This document shows, piece by piece, positions 46,842-58,800 of a stretch of DNA of 64,000 bases. Below the pieces are notes generated by a model. That model did not search any database. It was given only the letters and a program-made list of their open reading frames with translations, and was not told where the DNA came from. Positions within the stretch are counted from its first letter, which is position 1. The number at the start of each line of letters is the position of its first letter. The DNA comes from Cryptomeria japonica (Eukaryota > Streptophyta > Pinopsida > Cupressales > Cupressaceae): the NCBI RefSeq assembly GCF_030272615.1, contig NC_081414.1, positions 307,120,164 through 307,184,163 on the forward strand. The letters are read 5' to 3'. Position numbers and translations under genes: made by a program.

Positions 46842-49481
46842 TGGCGAACTTAGTATCTCTTCCAAGTATCCGAATTTGTCCTTCTCAAGCAACTAGAAGG
46901 GTTTTTGGCCTCTAAAAACAAAGGTGTTTAGTAAGGATTTCTGTTAAGCATTACTCCTTGATGTCACGCAAGCGTGATTGAGACATTAAGCCCATCAAGA
47001 TACCAAACAAATGTAGTCGCGCAAGCACGATTTAGACCAAGAGGCCCTACTTAGATGTTGATATGAGAAAGAGTCCAAGGGTCATCACTTCCCAAGTAAC
47101 TGCAATTCCCACGTAATACTTCCTTCAAAGCTTTCGCTCATCAGGTATAACTTTTTATAGTGAGTTAGAATGCCAAGGTATTCTAGCCATACTCACTTTG
47201 AGTCGTTCCCTTCTCACGATTATCACTTGCTTGCAAAAGCAAATGGTCGGGAAGGCAGGCCCTCTAAAGCAGACACACAATCAACAACACAAGCATGGTA
47301 TCGAAGATCTGGATTTTTGATCACCCTAAGAAGGATGAGAGTATACTCTCCTACTCCAATGTCATACTCAACAATCAAAGCAAACAAATATTCATTCCAA
47401 CCTATTTAGAAATTACTAGGTGCCTAATTAAAAATCACAAACACAAAGTTTGGTTGTTTCTCCAAGGCAACCTGCAAAAAACCCAAGTTAGAAGTTTGAT
47501 ACGCTTATTCTTTGACTTTCGAATCTGCACAAAGCATGTTAGTAGTTTGATTTATTGTCTTTGCCATGCGTATGCCAAGATTCTGCACAGATAATTAGTA
47601 CCAAAATCCAAAGCACAGAAAACAGAATGCAAAAACACAACAAATTTCAAGTAAACACTGCATTTTTTTACCTCTGTTCTGGACTTTACACAGGCGCAGA
47701 ACCCATGACACAGGCGTAGAATGCAGGACACAAGTGCAGAATGTCTTCTACACAGGCGCAGAATGCTCAACACAGGTGCAAGATGCAAGACACAGGCACA
47801 GAAGTCTCTAGAAAACCCTGCACGACCCTGTTTTTGGGTTTTTTGGCCTGCAAATCAACTTGAGAGCACTCAGAACACCATAAAGAGGTTAGAAGGTTAG
47901 TGTTCACGTTGGGTTCAACAATTCATGTAAGTTAGGAAATAGGAAATCATCACAAACAAGTAAAAACTAATAATCAATCACAAAAGCATTCATTGCAATG
48001 ATCTATCCTAAACAACACTCAATAGAGACATGAAATAAAAACATTCAAAAGCAAAGATTATGCAAACCAAAGATGTGATTTGAATGCTCCTTCATGCGGC
48101 TCCATTGTTCTTCTTTCCTCTTCAAATGGTTTGGTTGTGGATCTCACCTACAAGTGCACACACATAATTGAAAGCAAGTAGACAAGATTTTTGATCAAGA
48201 GTACTAGAAATGTGATTGACTAGAAATTCGATAGTCTGATTACCAATTATTCTCATTATTAGCCAAGATTGAAGAAATTCATCCAATTTATAGAAGAATT
48301 GGAGAGATGACAAGATTAGCATGATAGTGATTCGAATGGAAATTCAAATCAAGAATAGAAAAATTATGACATGTCTATGACAAATTGCTATGCAAGGGTT
48401 TATGACAATTTATGACAAATTTCTATGTCAAGAATTGATTGATTGTCAATTATGACAAATTATGACAAATTTCTAGGTCATTCCCATGAATTTAGGAGAG
48501 AAATAGGAGGAAATTGAAATTAGGAATTAGAAAATTAAGAAATTAGGAAATTGATGGAAATTAGAAATTAGGTAAATTAATTAATAATTTGTCATTTATT
48601 AATTAATTCACAAAGAGGAATAATTAGCCAATTAAATGAACATTTAATTGCAATGAGAAGACTTAGGATAAATAAACAATTTATTAATCCTAAAGGAAGA
48701 AATGACACACAAGGTTAAATGATTAAATCATGAAACCCTAGAAGATGAATTAGCAATGCGAGAATGACAATTAGGTCTTGACAAAGGATAATTGATATCG
48801 ATCATGATTTGATTTTGGATTGATAAATGACCAATGTTGATAAATGATTTGACTGAGAAAATGCGCCAATTGACGAGGAACAATGACAAATTGATCCAAA
48901 TTGACATAATTGAGACAAACAACGATCGATGACAAATCGATCGCAAAAATGACAAAATCGAACAAGAGGACAAGAATCAATGACAAAATAGATTGCAAAA
49001 CAACAATATTGAAAATGACCACGATTGATGACGAATCGATCGCAAAATGTCAAGATCGAACATGACAACGACCGATGACAAATCGATCGTTAAACGACAA
49101 GATTGAAAATGATAAGGATTGATGATAAATCGACAAGATTGATAAGAGGACAACGATCGATGACAAATCGATCGCAAGATTGACAGGAGGACAAAACCCT
49201 AATTAAGATTGACGATGTCCAAAATGATGACAAATAAGCATGCACATTGATGCAATAGGATAAGATCGATTAAAATCATGACTGGATAGTGTTGTCGACA
49301 AGACCAAATTTGAGAGCGAGATAAATGAAGAATGTAGAAGAATGACTCGATGTTCGCAAATGATAAAAACCAAGTACGAATCATAGGAGAAATGTTAATG
49401 CGACACAAAAACCTAAAATGAGGCAATGCGAAAATGTTAAAGTATGACTCCGCAAGTGTTGACCATTTTTAGGTGTCTACA
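46842..49481 (-). repeat. Tat-C1 5' LTR
   Basis: It is 2,640 bp and runs TGTAGACACC...CGCCA on the minus strand. Its start is fixed by the match with the 3' LTR and polypurine tract. Its end is fixed less surely, by the CA next to the candidate primer site and by similarity to Tat-C2. The minus-strand TATA box ctataaatt is at 48285-48293, giving a U3 of about 1.19 kb. The unit array is at 47688-47809. Confidence 0.75.
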
Positions 49482-50999
49482 TTTTGCCCCTCTTTGAGAC
49501 AATGCGATTTTAAGCGTTGTTTCAAAGAACAACAATAAAAATGCCCCAGACAATAATAATGACATATGCATGCCCCCTCGAGGAATTGGCCGGAAATGTC
49601 CAGAAAAGAGGCCAATTGATCGATAAAAAGGATAGGATCGAACGAACTGACAATCGGATACCGGAGGCACGAAGGACAAGCAATTGAAGATGCAAAAGAC
49701 CGCGACCAACATAAGATGAAGAGAGTGCACGTCCATCTATGCACTGACAAAGATCTATAAATGAGACCAAGAGAGTGAAAAATTGCTCATTTGCACTAGA
49801 CAAAGAGGAGGATTTGTTGCTCTGGACAAGAACACTTGCAGAGAGATGGTGAACATTCCAATGGTGGATCACCTCGGGGAACGTCTACGCACATTCAGAT
49901 GACCGGATGATGCAGGAGCAGCGGTATGGATCTTAAATACCCATGTTTTCAATTTCATGAATTTTGATTGCTTGCGGGACATTGCGGGGCCCACAGGGGA
50001 TGTAGAAACTGACTTCTGCGCTTGTGTAGGGCGAATCCTGTGCTTGTGTAGGGTCTTCTGCACTTGTGTAGAGAGACACAGGCGCAGGTTCCTGGACACA
50101 GGTGCAAGTGTGCATTGGAAACCCTAATTTTGGTCAAAATGACATGCAAATGATCCGGAAAGGGGGGACAAGGATAGGATAGGTCAGATTAGATGAAAAA
50201 CACCCTGATTAGACATGAAAATGAGGAAATGCAACCCGTAGGAGCAAACCCTAAAACTGACAAAATTTGCCCCAATTGTGATGCAGAGTCGACAGTATCC
50301 GTTGATCACACGGGAAAACTGACCAGATTGCTTCATGCTACGACATAGACTCAGGAGCACAGAGAGAGATACCTTAGCAGGACTTGGGATATACTATGTC
50401 ACATTCATGCCCGAGATTAGGGCAAACACAGGACTGCTGACCGCATTGGCAGAGCGATGGCATTCAGAGACTTCCTCATTCCATCTGGCGACTTGAGAGG
50501 CGACGGTGACACTGGAGGATGTATGGCGTATCCTCCGCATTCCGATTCATGGAGAGATGATAGAGTATGACCCAGTGACAGGGAGAGATGCAATGTGCAG
50601 ATTATTTGAGTGCGACGTAGATGATCTGGATATTGTCAAGAGGGAGATTGGCTGGGAGACTATGGCATCAGAGTATGATCGACGATATGTGGTGATAGCC
50701 GTGGTGATAGCATGTCTACTGGCAGGAGATAGACGAGGACATGGATTCCCTATTGGATGGGGAAGAGTGCTAGAGTGGATGGCAACAGAGGGGATAGTGT
50801 ACGCATGGGGACCATGTGTACTGGCTATGTTGTATTTTCAGCTGCATCAGATAGCATATCAGGGAGTGCAGACATTGAGCTGTGGAGTCACATTGCTACA
50901 GGTATGGGCATTTGAGCACATAGCCATATGTCGACCGATTACAGATAGACAGGTAGTACCACATCGACCATATGTGTATTGCTATGGTGGAGCACTGAG
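47651..50999 (-). repeat. Right copy of the 3,349-bp direct duplication
   Basis: Partner of 31152-34500 at offset 16,499. Past the LTR (after 49481) it repeats the polypurine tract and the antisense PMD gene up to 50999, where Gypsy-B gag begins. The LTR here is thus flanked on both sides by Tat-C internal sequence, a tandem arrangement. Confidence 0.92.
48285..48293 (-). promoter_or_regulatory. Tat-C LTR TATA box
   Basis: The minus strand reads ctataaatt. It is conserved at 31786-31794 and in the diverged Tat-C2 LTR at 61698-61706. Confidence 0.55.
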
Positions 51000-51318
51000 G
51001 AAGGTTCTCGAAAGGGAGGAATTGTGTCAGATGTTTCAGGAGGTGCTAGCTAGACTAGGCCCCAGACCCGAGATGGATCAGCCCATCCATGGTCGGGTAA
51101 AGGAGTCACTTCAAGGGATTCCAGAGAGAGAGAGATCTCCTTTAAGGAGAGAGGCTCTAGTGGACCTGGATCCAACTATCTTAGGGCACATGAGGGACTT
51201 GATGAGGTCCAATCCTCCCTTCTTTGATGGAAAAGGTACCGGTCTTGAGGCAGAGACCTGGCTTATCAGTTTAGACCGGTATTTTCTATGTATCCTTACA
51301 GTAGCAACACCAAGGTGA
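50281..51318 (+). pseudogene. In-frame chimera: PMD N-terminal part fused to Gypsy-B gag
   Basis: The right-hand PMD copy starts at 50281 with TGA at 50320 and 50494 as in the left copy. After the second TGA it is open for 270 codons. At 50999/51000 it passes without a shift from PMD (YCYGGALR) into Gypsy-B gag (KVLEREELCQMFQ). The gag part continues to the capsid motif SNPPFFDGKGTGLEAETWL and leaves frame near 51285. The C-terminal PMD motif, acidic tract and coiled coil are lost. No start codon or promoter for the fused part is certain; the candidate TATA and exon 1 duplicates lie upstream at 49755 and 49846. Confidence 0.7.
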
Positions 51319-52142
51319 GATGCGCAATCATGTGTCTCGAGATATTCGCATCTATCTGGTGGAGATTAGAGGAGGGGAGGATTAGTGTGAGAATTAACAC
51401 CGCATCTTGGGAGATCTTTTTGGAGAGGTTCGGGACACGATTTCTCTCACCCCAGTGGAGACAGTCACGAGCAGATGAGTTATATACTCTGCGCCAATTT
51501 GGATTGTAAGTGGATCAGTTTGAGCACAAGTTCTATGAGCTCAAACAGTATGTCGGGATCGGCAATGATGAGGCTATGCTTGTGCAACACTTCTTGAGGG
51601 GTCTTAATGACCGCATCAGTGGATGAGTGAGAGTTTTTTAGCCTACTTCAGTGGAGGTAGCCGTGGTGAAAGCCAGGTTGGTAGAGCAGAACCTTACTCG
51701 TGCTCATGGCTGCCAGTCTGGAGTTCAAATTGGGAGTGATCCTTTTAGTGGATCTAGAGGTAGAGGGAATCAGTCCCAAACTATTGCACCTTTTAGGGGT
51801 CCTCAGGAACCCGCCAAGGGTGGATAGCAGCAGTAGCAGCCACCGAGACCGAAGCAATCTCAGGGCCAGCAGGGTGGCAACTCTCAAGTTTAGAAGAGCA
51901 GGTTTTGGAAGAAGGGTAGGCAGACCATTCCAGGGAAGTCTTCTCAAGGAGCATCTAAGGCCCCTAGTGGGGAGAGCTTTCAGCAGTCTAGTGGACCGTC
52001 TGGAAGTAGAGGACCTGGCAGTGGAGCTTGCTTTACTTGTGGTCAGTTTGGCCACAAGGCCACTTAGTGTCCTTGACATTCACATTAGTCGGTTAGTCAG
52101 AGGCCAGCTGCATTAGAGCCGATAGTGGGGGATGCAGGTAGA
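51000..52142 (+). pseudogene. Gypsy-B gag (5' end missing)
   Basis: Capsid domain motifs run through SNPPFFDGKGTGLEAETWL, then in another frame WWRLEEGRISVRINTASWEI, RFLSPQWRQSRADELYTLRQ and HFLRGLNDRISG. A Gly/Gln/Ser-rich linker follows, then a zinc knuckle CFTCGQFGHKAT with a stop replacing the next Gln before the final Cys (about 52033-52072). Frames change near 51285. Stops are mostly TAG. Confidence 0.82.
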
Positions 52143-52258
52143 TCCCATAGAGTATTTGCAGCGGTGGATGACCGCTAGGCTGAGCATCAGAGTACTGTGA
52201 TCCCATAGAGTATTTGCAATGGTGGATGACCGCCAGGCTGAGCATCAGAGTACTGTGA
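52143..52258 (+). repeat. 58-bp tandem duplication at the gag-protease junction
   Basis: 52143-52200 and 52201-52258 both start tcccatagagtatttgca and end agtactgtga; three mismatches. The unit length is not a multiple of three, so the duplication shifts the frame. Confidence 0.9.
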
Positions 52259-55200
52259 TTGAGACCATAGGTGTGTTATGTGGTACCCCTATCTCTATAC
52301 TTTTTGGTTTTGGTGCTTCAGATTCTTTTATTTCTTCATCCATTATGTAGCGGTGCGGGCTCGTGTCTGCTAAGCAGGCAGATAAGTGGCAAGTAGAGTT
52401 GGCTACCGGTGTGCGAGTGTGTGTAGATGCCTTCGTTCCTAGTTATGAGTTGGACCTAGGACCCTTTTTCACTTCAATTGACCTTCGAGTCATTCCTTTG
52501 GGGTCCTATGGAGTTGTGTTGGGGATGGATTGGTTATCATCTCATAGCGCTCATGTAGACTATCGTTTGAAGATAGTAGAGTGTGTAGATGATCATGGCA
52601 GGAGAGTGGGGATTGTTGGAGTTCAGCGATCGATATCCTTACGTATGATTTCCACTATGCAACTTAGGTGGTGCATGCATCAAGGGTGTCAACTTTTTGC
52701 AGTTGCTCTTGAGGATGTGGATGAGGGAGAGAGTTGAGAAATCACTCTTGATGGTCACCCTATTCTTTGAGAGTATGACGATGTGTTTCCTTTGGATATT
52801 CTCGGTATGCCTCCAAAACGAGACATAGATTTTCACATTGACTTGGTTCCTAGTGCGGAACCTATTTTGAGAGCACCATATCGGATGACTACTCAGGAGT
52901 TGAGTGATTTGAAGTTGCGAGTTGAGGATTTGTTGGCTAAGGGATTCATTCATCCTAGTGTTTCTCCTTGGGGTGTGTTTGTTATCTTCGTCAAGAAGAA
53001 GGATGGTTCTCTTCGATTATGCATTAATTATCGACAGTTGAATAAGGTAACCATCTGGAACTGATATCCATTGCCTCAGATTGATGATCTCTTTGATTAG
53101 GTGAAGGGAGACAAGGTGTTCTCTAAGATAGACCTGAAGTCTAGGTATCATCAGTTGCACATTCATGATGCAGACATTCATAAGACGGCGTTTTGTACTC
53201 ATAGTGGTCACTATGAGTTCATAGTGGTGCCATTTGGGTTGACGAACGAGCCTTCAATGTTCATGAGTCTTATGAATGGGGTTTTCCGCACCTACCTTGA
53301 CCACTTTGTTCTTGTGTTCTTGGATGACATATTGATTTATTCTAGATCCATGGAAGAGCATGAGGGTCACTTGCATTAGGTATTGTAGTGCTTGAGGGAG
53401 AATCAGCTTTTTGCGAATTTGGCGAAGTGTGATTTCTTCCAGTCAAAGGTGAGCTATCTTGGTCATATAGTTTCGGGAGAAGGTGTACCTGTGGATCCTT
53501 CTAAGATCCAAGCCATTGTTGATTGGTCAGCACCAACCAATGTTTCTAAAGTTTGAAGTTTCATGGGTTTGGCCAGATATTACCGTCGCTTTGTTCAGAG
53601 CTTTTCTTGGATAGGCCATCCGATTACTTCTCTTTAGAGGAAAGTGAAAAAGTTTGTTTGGTCAGAGCAGTGTGAATTGGCTTTTCGTACCTTGAAGGAA
53701 CTCCTTGTTAGTGCTCCAATTTTGGCAGTTTCTGACCCATCCAGAGATTCCATGGTATGCACAGATGCCTCTTTGGAAGGTATAGGTGCGGTGCTTATGC
53801 AGGATGGATGTGTGGTTGCCTATGAGTCTCGCAAACTCAAGGATCATGAGTTGAACTATCCCGTTCATGACTTGGAGTTAGTAGTTGTAGTGCATGCATT
53901 GGTTCATTAGAGACATTTCCTGTTGGGGCGTCGGTTTCAGCTACATAGTGATCACCGCAGTTTGCAGTATATTTTCACGCAGCCGAACTTGAATGCTCGA
54001 TAGCGAAGATGCATGGAATTCCTCTGCGAGTATGATTTTGAGGTTCGTTATATTTAGGGGAAAGAGAATGTAGTGGTAGATGCTTTGACCCGTAGGTGGC
54101 ATGAGGTTGCAGCATTGCCCCTTGGTGTGGACTTCAGTGAGAGAATTCTTGGAGTTCTTCCTCAGGACACCTAGTATCAGGATGTTAGAGTTGTGGCAGA
54201 GTCTGGAAGGCCATTGGAGGGTAGATATTTTGGATATACTCTTGAGTCAGATGGTCTTCTTAGACATGTTGGACGGATCTATTTACCTCCTTTGGAGGGT
54301 CTTCGCATTTTGATCATGACTGAGGCCCATCGTGCACCTTATTCGGCACACCCTGGTGTCAAGAAGATGCACGCAGATCTTAGATAGATATATCATTGGG
54401 CTGGTATGAAACATGACATTGCTGATTTTGTGTCCAAGTGCTTGAAATGTTAGCAGGTGAAGGCAGAACATCAGCACCCTGCAGGGCTTTTACAACTGAA
54501 TTTGATACCAGATTGGAAATGGGATATCATTTCCATGGATTTCATAGTAGGGTTGCATGTTTCTTCACGGTGTCATGATGCCATCATGGTTATTGTTTAT
54601 AGATTGACCAAAGTTGCTCATTTTGTTCCTATTCAATCTTCTTATACTACAGCAGTGGTGGCATGAGTCTTCTTGGAAGATGTGGTGAGGTTGCATGGGA
54701 TCCCAAGGTGGATCATTTCAAATAGAGACCCTATCTTTACATCGGCCTTGTGGACCTCACTTCAGCATGGTTTGGGGACCCAGTTGAACTTTAATTTAGC
54801 TTATCACCCAGAGACCGATGGTTAGACTGAGTGTGTGAATCAGGTCTTGGAGGACATGCTTCGCATGTATGTTATGGATCAGCAGTCGTGTTGGGAGGAA
54901 TATCTTTGCCTTGTGGAGTTTTCTTATAATAATGGATATCACAGCTATATAGGCGTGTCGCCCTTCCAGGCATTGTCTGGTTGTCCTTGTCATACTCCTT
55001 TGAGTTGGGATTAGTTGTAGGATAGGGTGTGTTTAGGCCCGGATTCGCTTCATGAGATGGAGTAGTAGGTTGAGCAGATTCGTGGGCATTTGGTTGCTAC
55101 CCAGGATAGGCAGAAGAAGTATGTCAATGCTCATAGAGTCGATCACCAATTTTCTATTGGCAACCATGTGTTCTTGAGAATGCATCCACGAAAGAGTCTG

Positions 55201-55569
55201 ATCTGTTATGGAAAGGGTTCTAAGTTGGTGCCTCGTTTTGTAGGCCCTTTTGAGATCCTTGAGAGGATAGGACCTTTTGCCTACCACCTTGCCTTGCTGC
55301 CGAGTCTATCCCACATCCATGATGTCTTTCATGTTTCTATTCTTCATCCTTGTCATTGTGATGTGACCCATGTTCTTGATTGGAATGCTTTGCAGGTCAA
55401 GGACAGACAGCTTTCCATGGAGCCCATGTGCATCCTTCAGCATCGGGATTTGACCCTCAGGGGTCATGCCATTGAGCAGGTAAGGGTCCTATGGGACCCC
55501 AGTGATGATTCCTCTATGACTTGGGAAGATGCAGCGAAAATGAGAGAGCTTTATTCTTATCTATTTTAG
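52259..55569 (+). pseudogene. Gypsy-B pol with C-terminal chromodomain
   Basis: One frame throughout, interrupted by stops only. Protease has FGASDSFIS where FDSGASHSFIS is usual, so the catalytic Asp appears lost. RT holds the active site FLDD at 53317-53328. RNase H begins [11 protein letters not shown] near 53764. Integrase has the HHCC region at about 54329-54450, then SMDFIVG, SNRDPIF and HPETDG followed by TAG in place of Gln. The tail reads FVGPFEILERIGPFAYHLAL and IHDVFHVSILH. A reduced chromodomain follows (HRDLTLRGHAIEQVRVLWD, TWEDAAKMRELYSYLF), stop at 55567. This C-terminal type is typical of Tekay/Del-like chromoviruses. Confidence 0.88.
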
Positions 55570-55593
55570 GCTTCCATGAGTAAGCCTAGGCTT

Positions 55594-55604
55594 GGGGGGG
55601 AAGA
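55594..55604 (+). other. Gypsy-B polypurine tract
   Basis: The sequence gggggggaaga lies immediately before the LTR start tgtagtacccc, shortly after the pol stop. Confidence 0.85.
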
Positions 55605-55877
55605 TGTAGTACCCCTCCTCGATCAGCCTCTTTTGTATGTTTTGATTTACTTCAGTGACTGTTTTGTGGAACATTATTGTATTTTGATTTGGATATTATG
55701 CGATGTTATTTTATTCTTTATCTAGAGTTATGGTGTATGATTTTATGCAGTATCTTAGTGCTTATGATTAATGTTATTTTATGGATCATTATCATGGACT
55801 CACAATTTTCCATTATATTGCGATGTGTTATTTATATGTTGTGTGTTTGCAAGTGTATTGGGATGTGAGGGGATGAT
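55605..55877 (+). repeat. Gypsy-B 3' LTR, truncated
   Basis: Its 273 bp match 30474-30745. At ggggatgat it passes into Tat-C2 gag sequence (atgtcatttttt) with two or three shared bases at the break, which points to end-joining rather than insertion. Confidence 0.85.
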
Positions 55878-58800
55878 GTCATTTTTTGTATAACCAAGGC
55901 CAATGACCACTCTCAAGGTACAAATATTAAGACTCGCTCCGCCATCTATCAAGACTCGTCGGATTTTGCAATTATGGACAAAGACTTCAAGGTGTAAAGG
56001 ATCATTATGAGGGAGCTTATCAGGTGAGATATCATTATCAGAAAATGCGACATTTTGGGAAATAGCTAGATGTCCAATTCAGGCTTGAACTTGGTCAACA
56101 TCAATGTCTGTCGGGACAGTGGACTCAATTAAAGCTTTATCTAGGACTGCACGATGCATGGGGGACATTTTCAACAACTCAAGGATTGATATTTGTGCAG
56201 GTGTCTTTCCTAGATGATCCAAGAGATTATACTGACTTGCAGGAGTTGGTTTGGAAGGAGCTACAGGAGCTCCTTTCAGGACTATTTTAGATCAACGAGT
56301 GGTGACCGCGCAAGAAGGATCTTGTTCCTTTATTCTTAGGGTGGAAACATACTCATTTGATGCTCGAAAACAATTGATGACATTGTTATAACCAGTATTT
56401 GCATAATTTGTTGTTTGGGTAGAGTTTGAAGAAGACGCTTTACCCTTGTCATGATCAAGCAAAGGAGTTTTGAAAATGGTATGATCAGTGTTAGAGGTCA
56501 TGTTGGGCGGATCTATCTCAATTACTCCTTACTCTAACAAGTCTTGAATCATATGTTTCAATTGAAAACATGACGCGGTTTTATGTCCTTTTGACCGATG
56601 ATACTCACAGTATGCATTATCATTCCACCAGTGTGGTTTTACCACTGGTTCTGCCTTGATATCTGGTAGCTTAATAAATTTTGCTTGTATTAATTGTTTC
56701 ATTACTGATTCAATAGGCTCTCCCAATGGTGTAAATTGTTGAGGAGGTCCATCCCTTGATCGGAAAGGTTTGCGCTGCTGATTTTGTTGCTGGCCTCGTC
56801 GTTGATTATATTGTTGAGTGTATTGCTGAGGATGCTATTGGTATTGCGGCTGTTGAGTAACATTGCTCACTGATGTTTGATTTTGTTTCCATAGTTGACA
56901 TATTAGGAACACTCAATTTCTTGATTGTGAACGGGGGTTGATTTGCATTTACCACTCTTGCATCAACAACTCCATCATTAGTGACATTCTTGTTCTTATA
57001 CCAAAATCTATTTCTGTCCCTTGAATTGTTTGTGTTGTCACTATCTTTGTTGAGCTTAATGATTCCCTTAGCTACAAGAGCAGTTTCAATATTCATCCCT
57101 TTCTTAATGAGTTTCTCAATAGTACTGGGACTTTTCAATTTTAGTTCGTACATCATTTCTAGGACCAAATTTTGGATAAACAGATTCACTTGTTGTTCTT
57201 CAGGTATATCTAGGGAAGAACGACTATACAAGCTTCGCCATCGTTGCAAGAAAGTCACTAATGGCTCGCCTTTCTTTTGCTTGGTGTTGCATAAATTTGA
57301 CATGGTCACGTCACTGTCGACGTTGAATGCGAAGTGAGATATAAACTTTTGAGCCAATTCAGACCAAGTCTTTATATTTCCTGGCAGATGCGAATACCAA
57401 TCCATGGCTTGTCCAGTGAGACTTCGCGCAAATAAGCGCATTAAATATGTTTCCTCATAACTCACTTCAGTACATGTCGCAAAAAATGCTCGAATGTGAT
57501 CTTTTGGATTGCCATTCCCTTTATATTTCTCAAAATTAGGTGCCTCAAAATGTTTAGGGAATGGAGGTATGTATAAGCTCTTATCAAATGGATTAGGACA
57601 TAAATCCTGATCTGTATACAACTTCTTTGTTCCTTTAGTTTCTAATGCGTCAACTTGTTGTTGCAACTTCTCAAGTTGTTGCGCAATTGTATCAGATTTT
57701 GGAGGTCCATCATTAATCCCGGTGGGTACTCTTTGTCGATACATCATGTTTCTGATCGGTTGTTGATGCTCTAAAATGGCATTTTTGGTGTCTCTGGCAT
57801 ATAATGTTCTTGGCACATCTCTTGTTGTTGTGGTTGTGCCATGCCTTGATATTGACCTTATTGTTGTGCTTCTTGTAGCCTAGGTTGATATTGCAATTGA
57901 GAATGTTGTTGATATTGCACAGGTGCCAATTGCGGTTGTGAAGTATGATAGCTTGTTTGTCTTGGCACATATTGAGGCACATGTTGTTGTTGATGCTGAC
58001 GAATCAGAATTTGTTGACTTTGTGCCAATTATTGTCGCGGTGTATATCCCATCATTTGCAAAAAACTTTGTTTGGGTGGTTTTGGTTGTTTCTCCTTAAG
58101 ATGGGGTATGGCACTTGCATTAACTTGTTGTGTTGTTTGTCCAATCCATTGTGATTGTTGCAAGTTCACATTAACTTGTAATGGGGTAGAAGGCACAGCA
58201 ATTTATTGTTGAGTGCGATATTGTTGTTGTTGGACATTGCTTGTTTGCACATTTGATTGCACCTTTTGTGTATTACTCAATTGTTGCAACAATTGTTGTT
58301 GGTGAAAACCACTATCCATAGCTCTTTGTGTCGCCATTATCGAAGGATCTATCGCAATAGTGTTTGGGAAATATATTGAGCTTAACGGGACATAAGAACT
58401 TTGTTGCATCGTGGAATTGCTTTGGACATTGGTGATATCAGGCATCCCAGTCGTGAAGCTTTCTTGCATCTTAGATTTTGATCCAATTGTATGCATGTAA
58501 GGAACCACTTCTTGTTGAGGGACAGCTGTCAATATTTGAGCGATCTTCATTTGATCTTGTTGTACAGGTGTTGTGTTGAATAATGGATTATTTATTGTCT
58601 CAAATGGTGACTTTAGAGGAATAGTCACTATCAATGCCTTTGAAGCACGTTTACTCATCAAGGTAGGTTGAGTTTCTTGTTGCATATTTTCTTCATTTGG
58701 ATGCGGAGAGAAACTTAACAGCTCACCACCTTGTTGTTTTTGCACATTGATTTGCTCACTTGAGGAGGTCACATTACTCATCATGTTAAGATATTTTTGT

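Larger units (their letters stand above)
31152..49481 (-). mobile_element. Tat-C1, giant Tat-lineage Ty3/gypsy element
   Basis: Minus strand. The 5' LTR is at 46842-49481, the internal region at 32983-46841 and a truncated 3' LTR at 31152-32982. Distance between equivalent LTR ends is 16,499 bp, so a complete copy would be about 19.1 kb. The order is Gln-rich gag, zinc motif, protease, G-patch, RT, RNase H, second (archaeal-type) RNase H, integrase, T-rich spacer, antisense PMD gene, polypurine tract. A second RNase H with an antisense ORF before the 3' LTR is diagnostic of the Tat lineage. Confidence 0.9.
51000..55877 (+). mobile_element. Gypsy-B chromovirus body and truncated 3' LTR
   Basis: Gag, protease, RT, RNase H, integrase and a divergent chromodomain are followed by a polypurine tract and a 3' LTR cut at 55877. 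The 5' LTR is 20 kb away at 30474-31151. Gag's start and the primer site are missing, so the Tat-C block is not a simple clean insertion. Confidence 0.85.
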
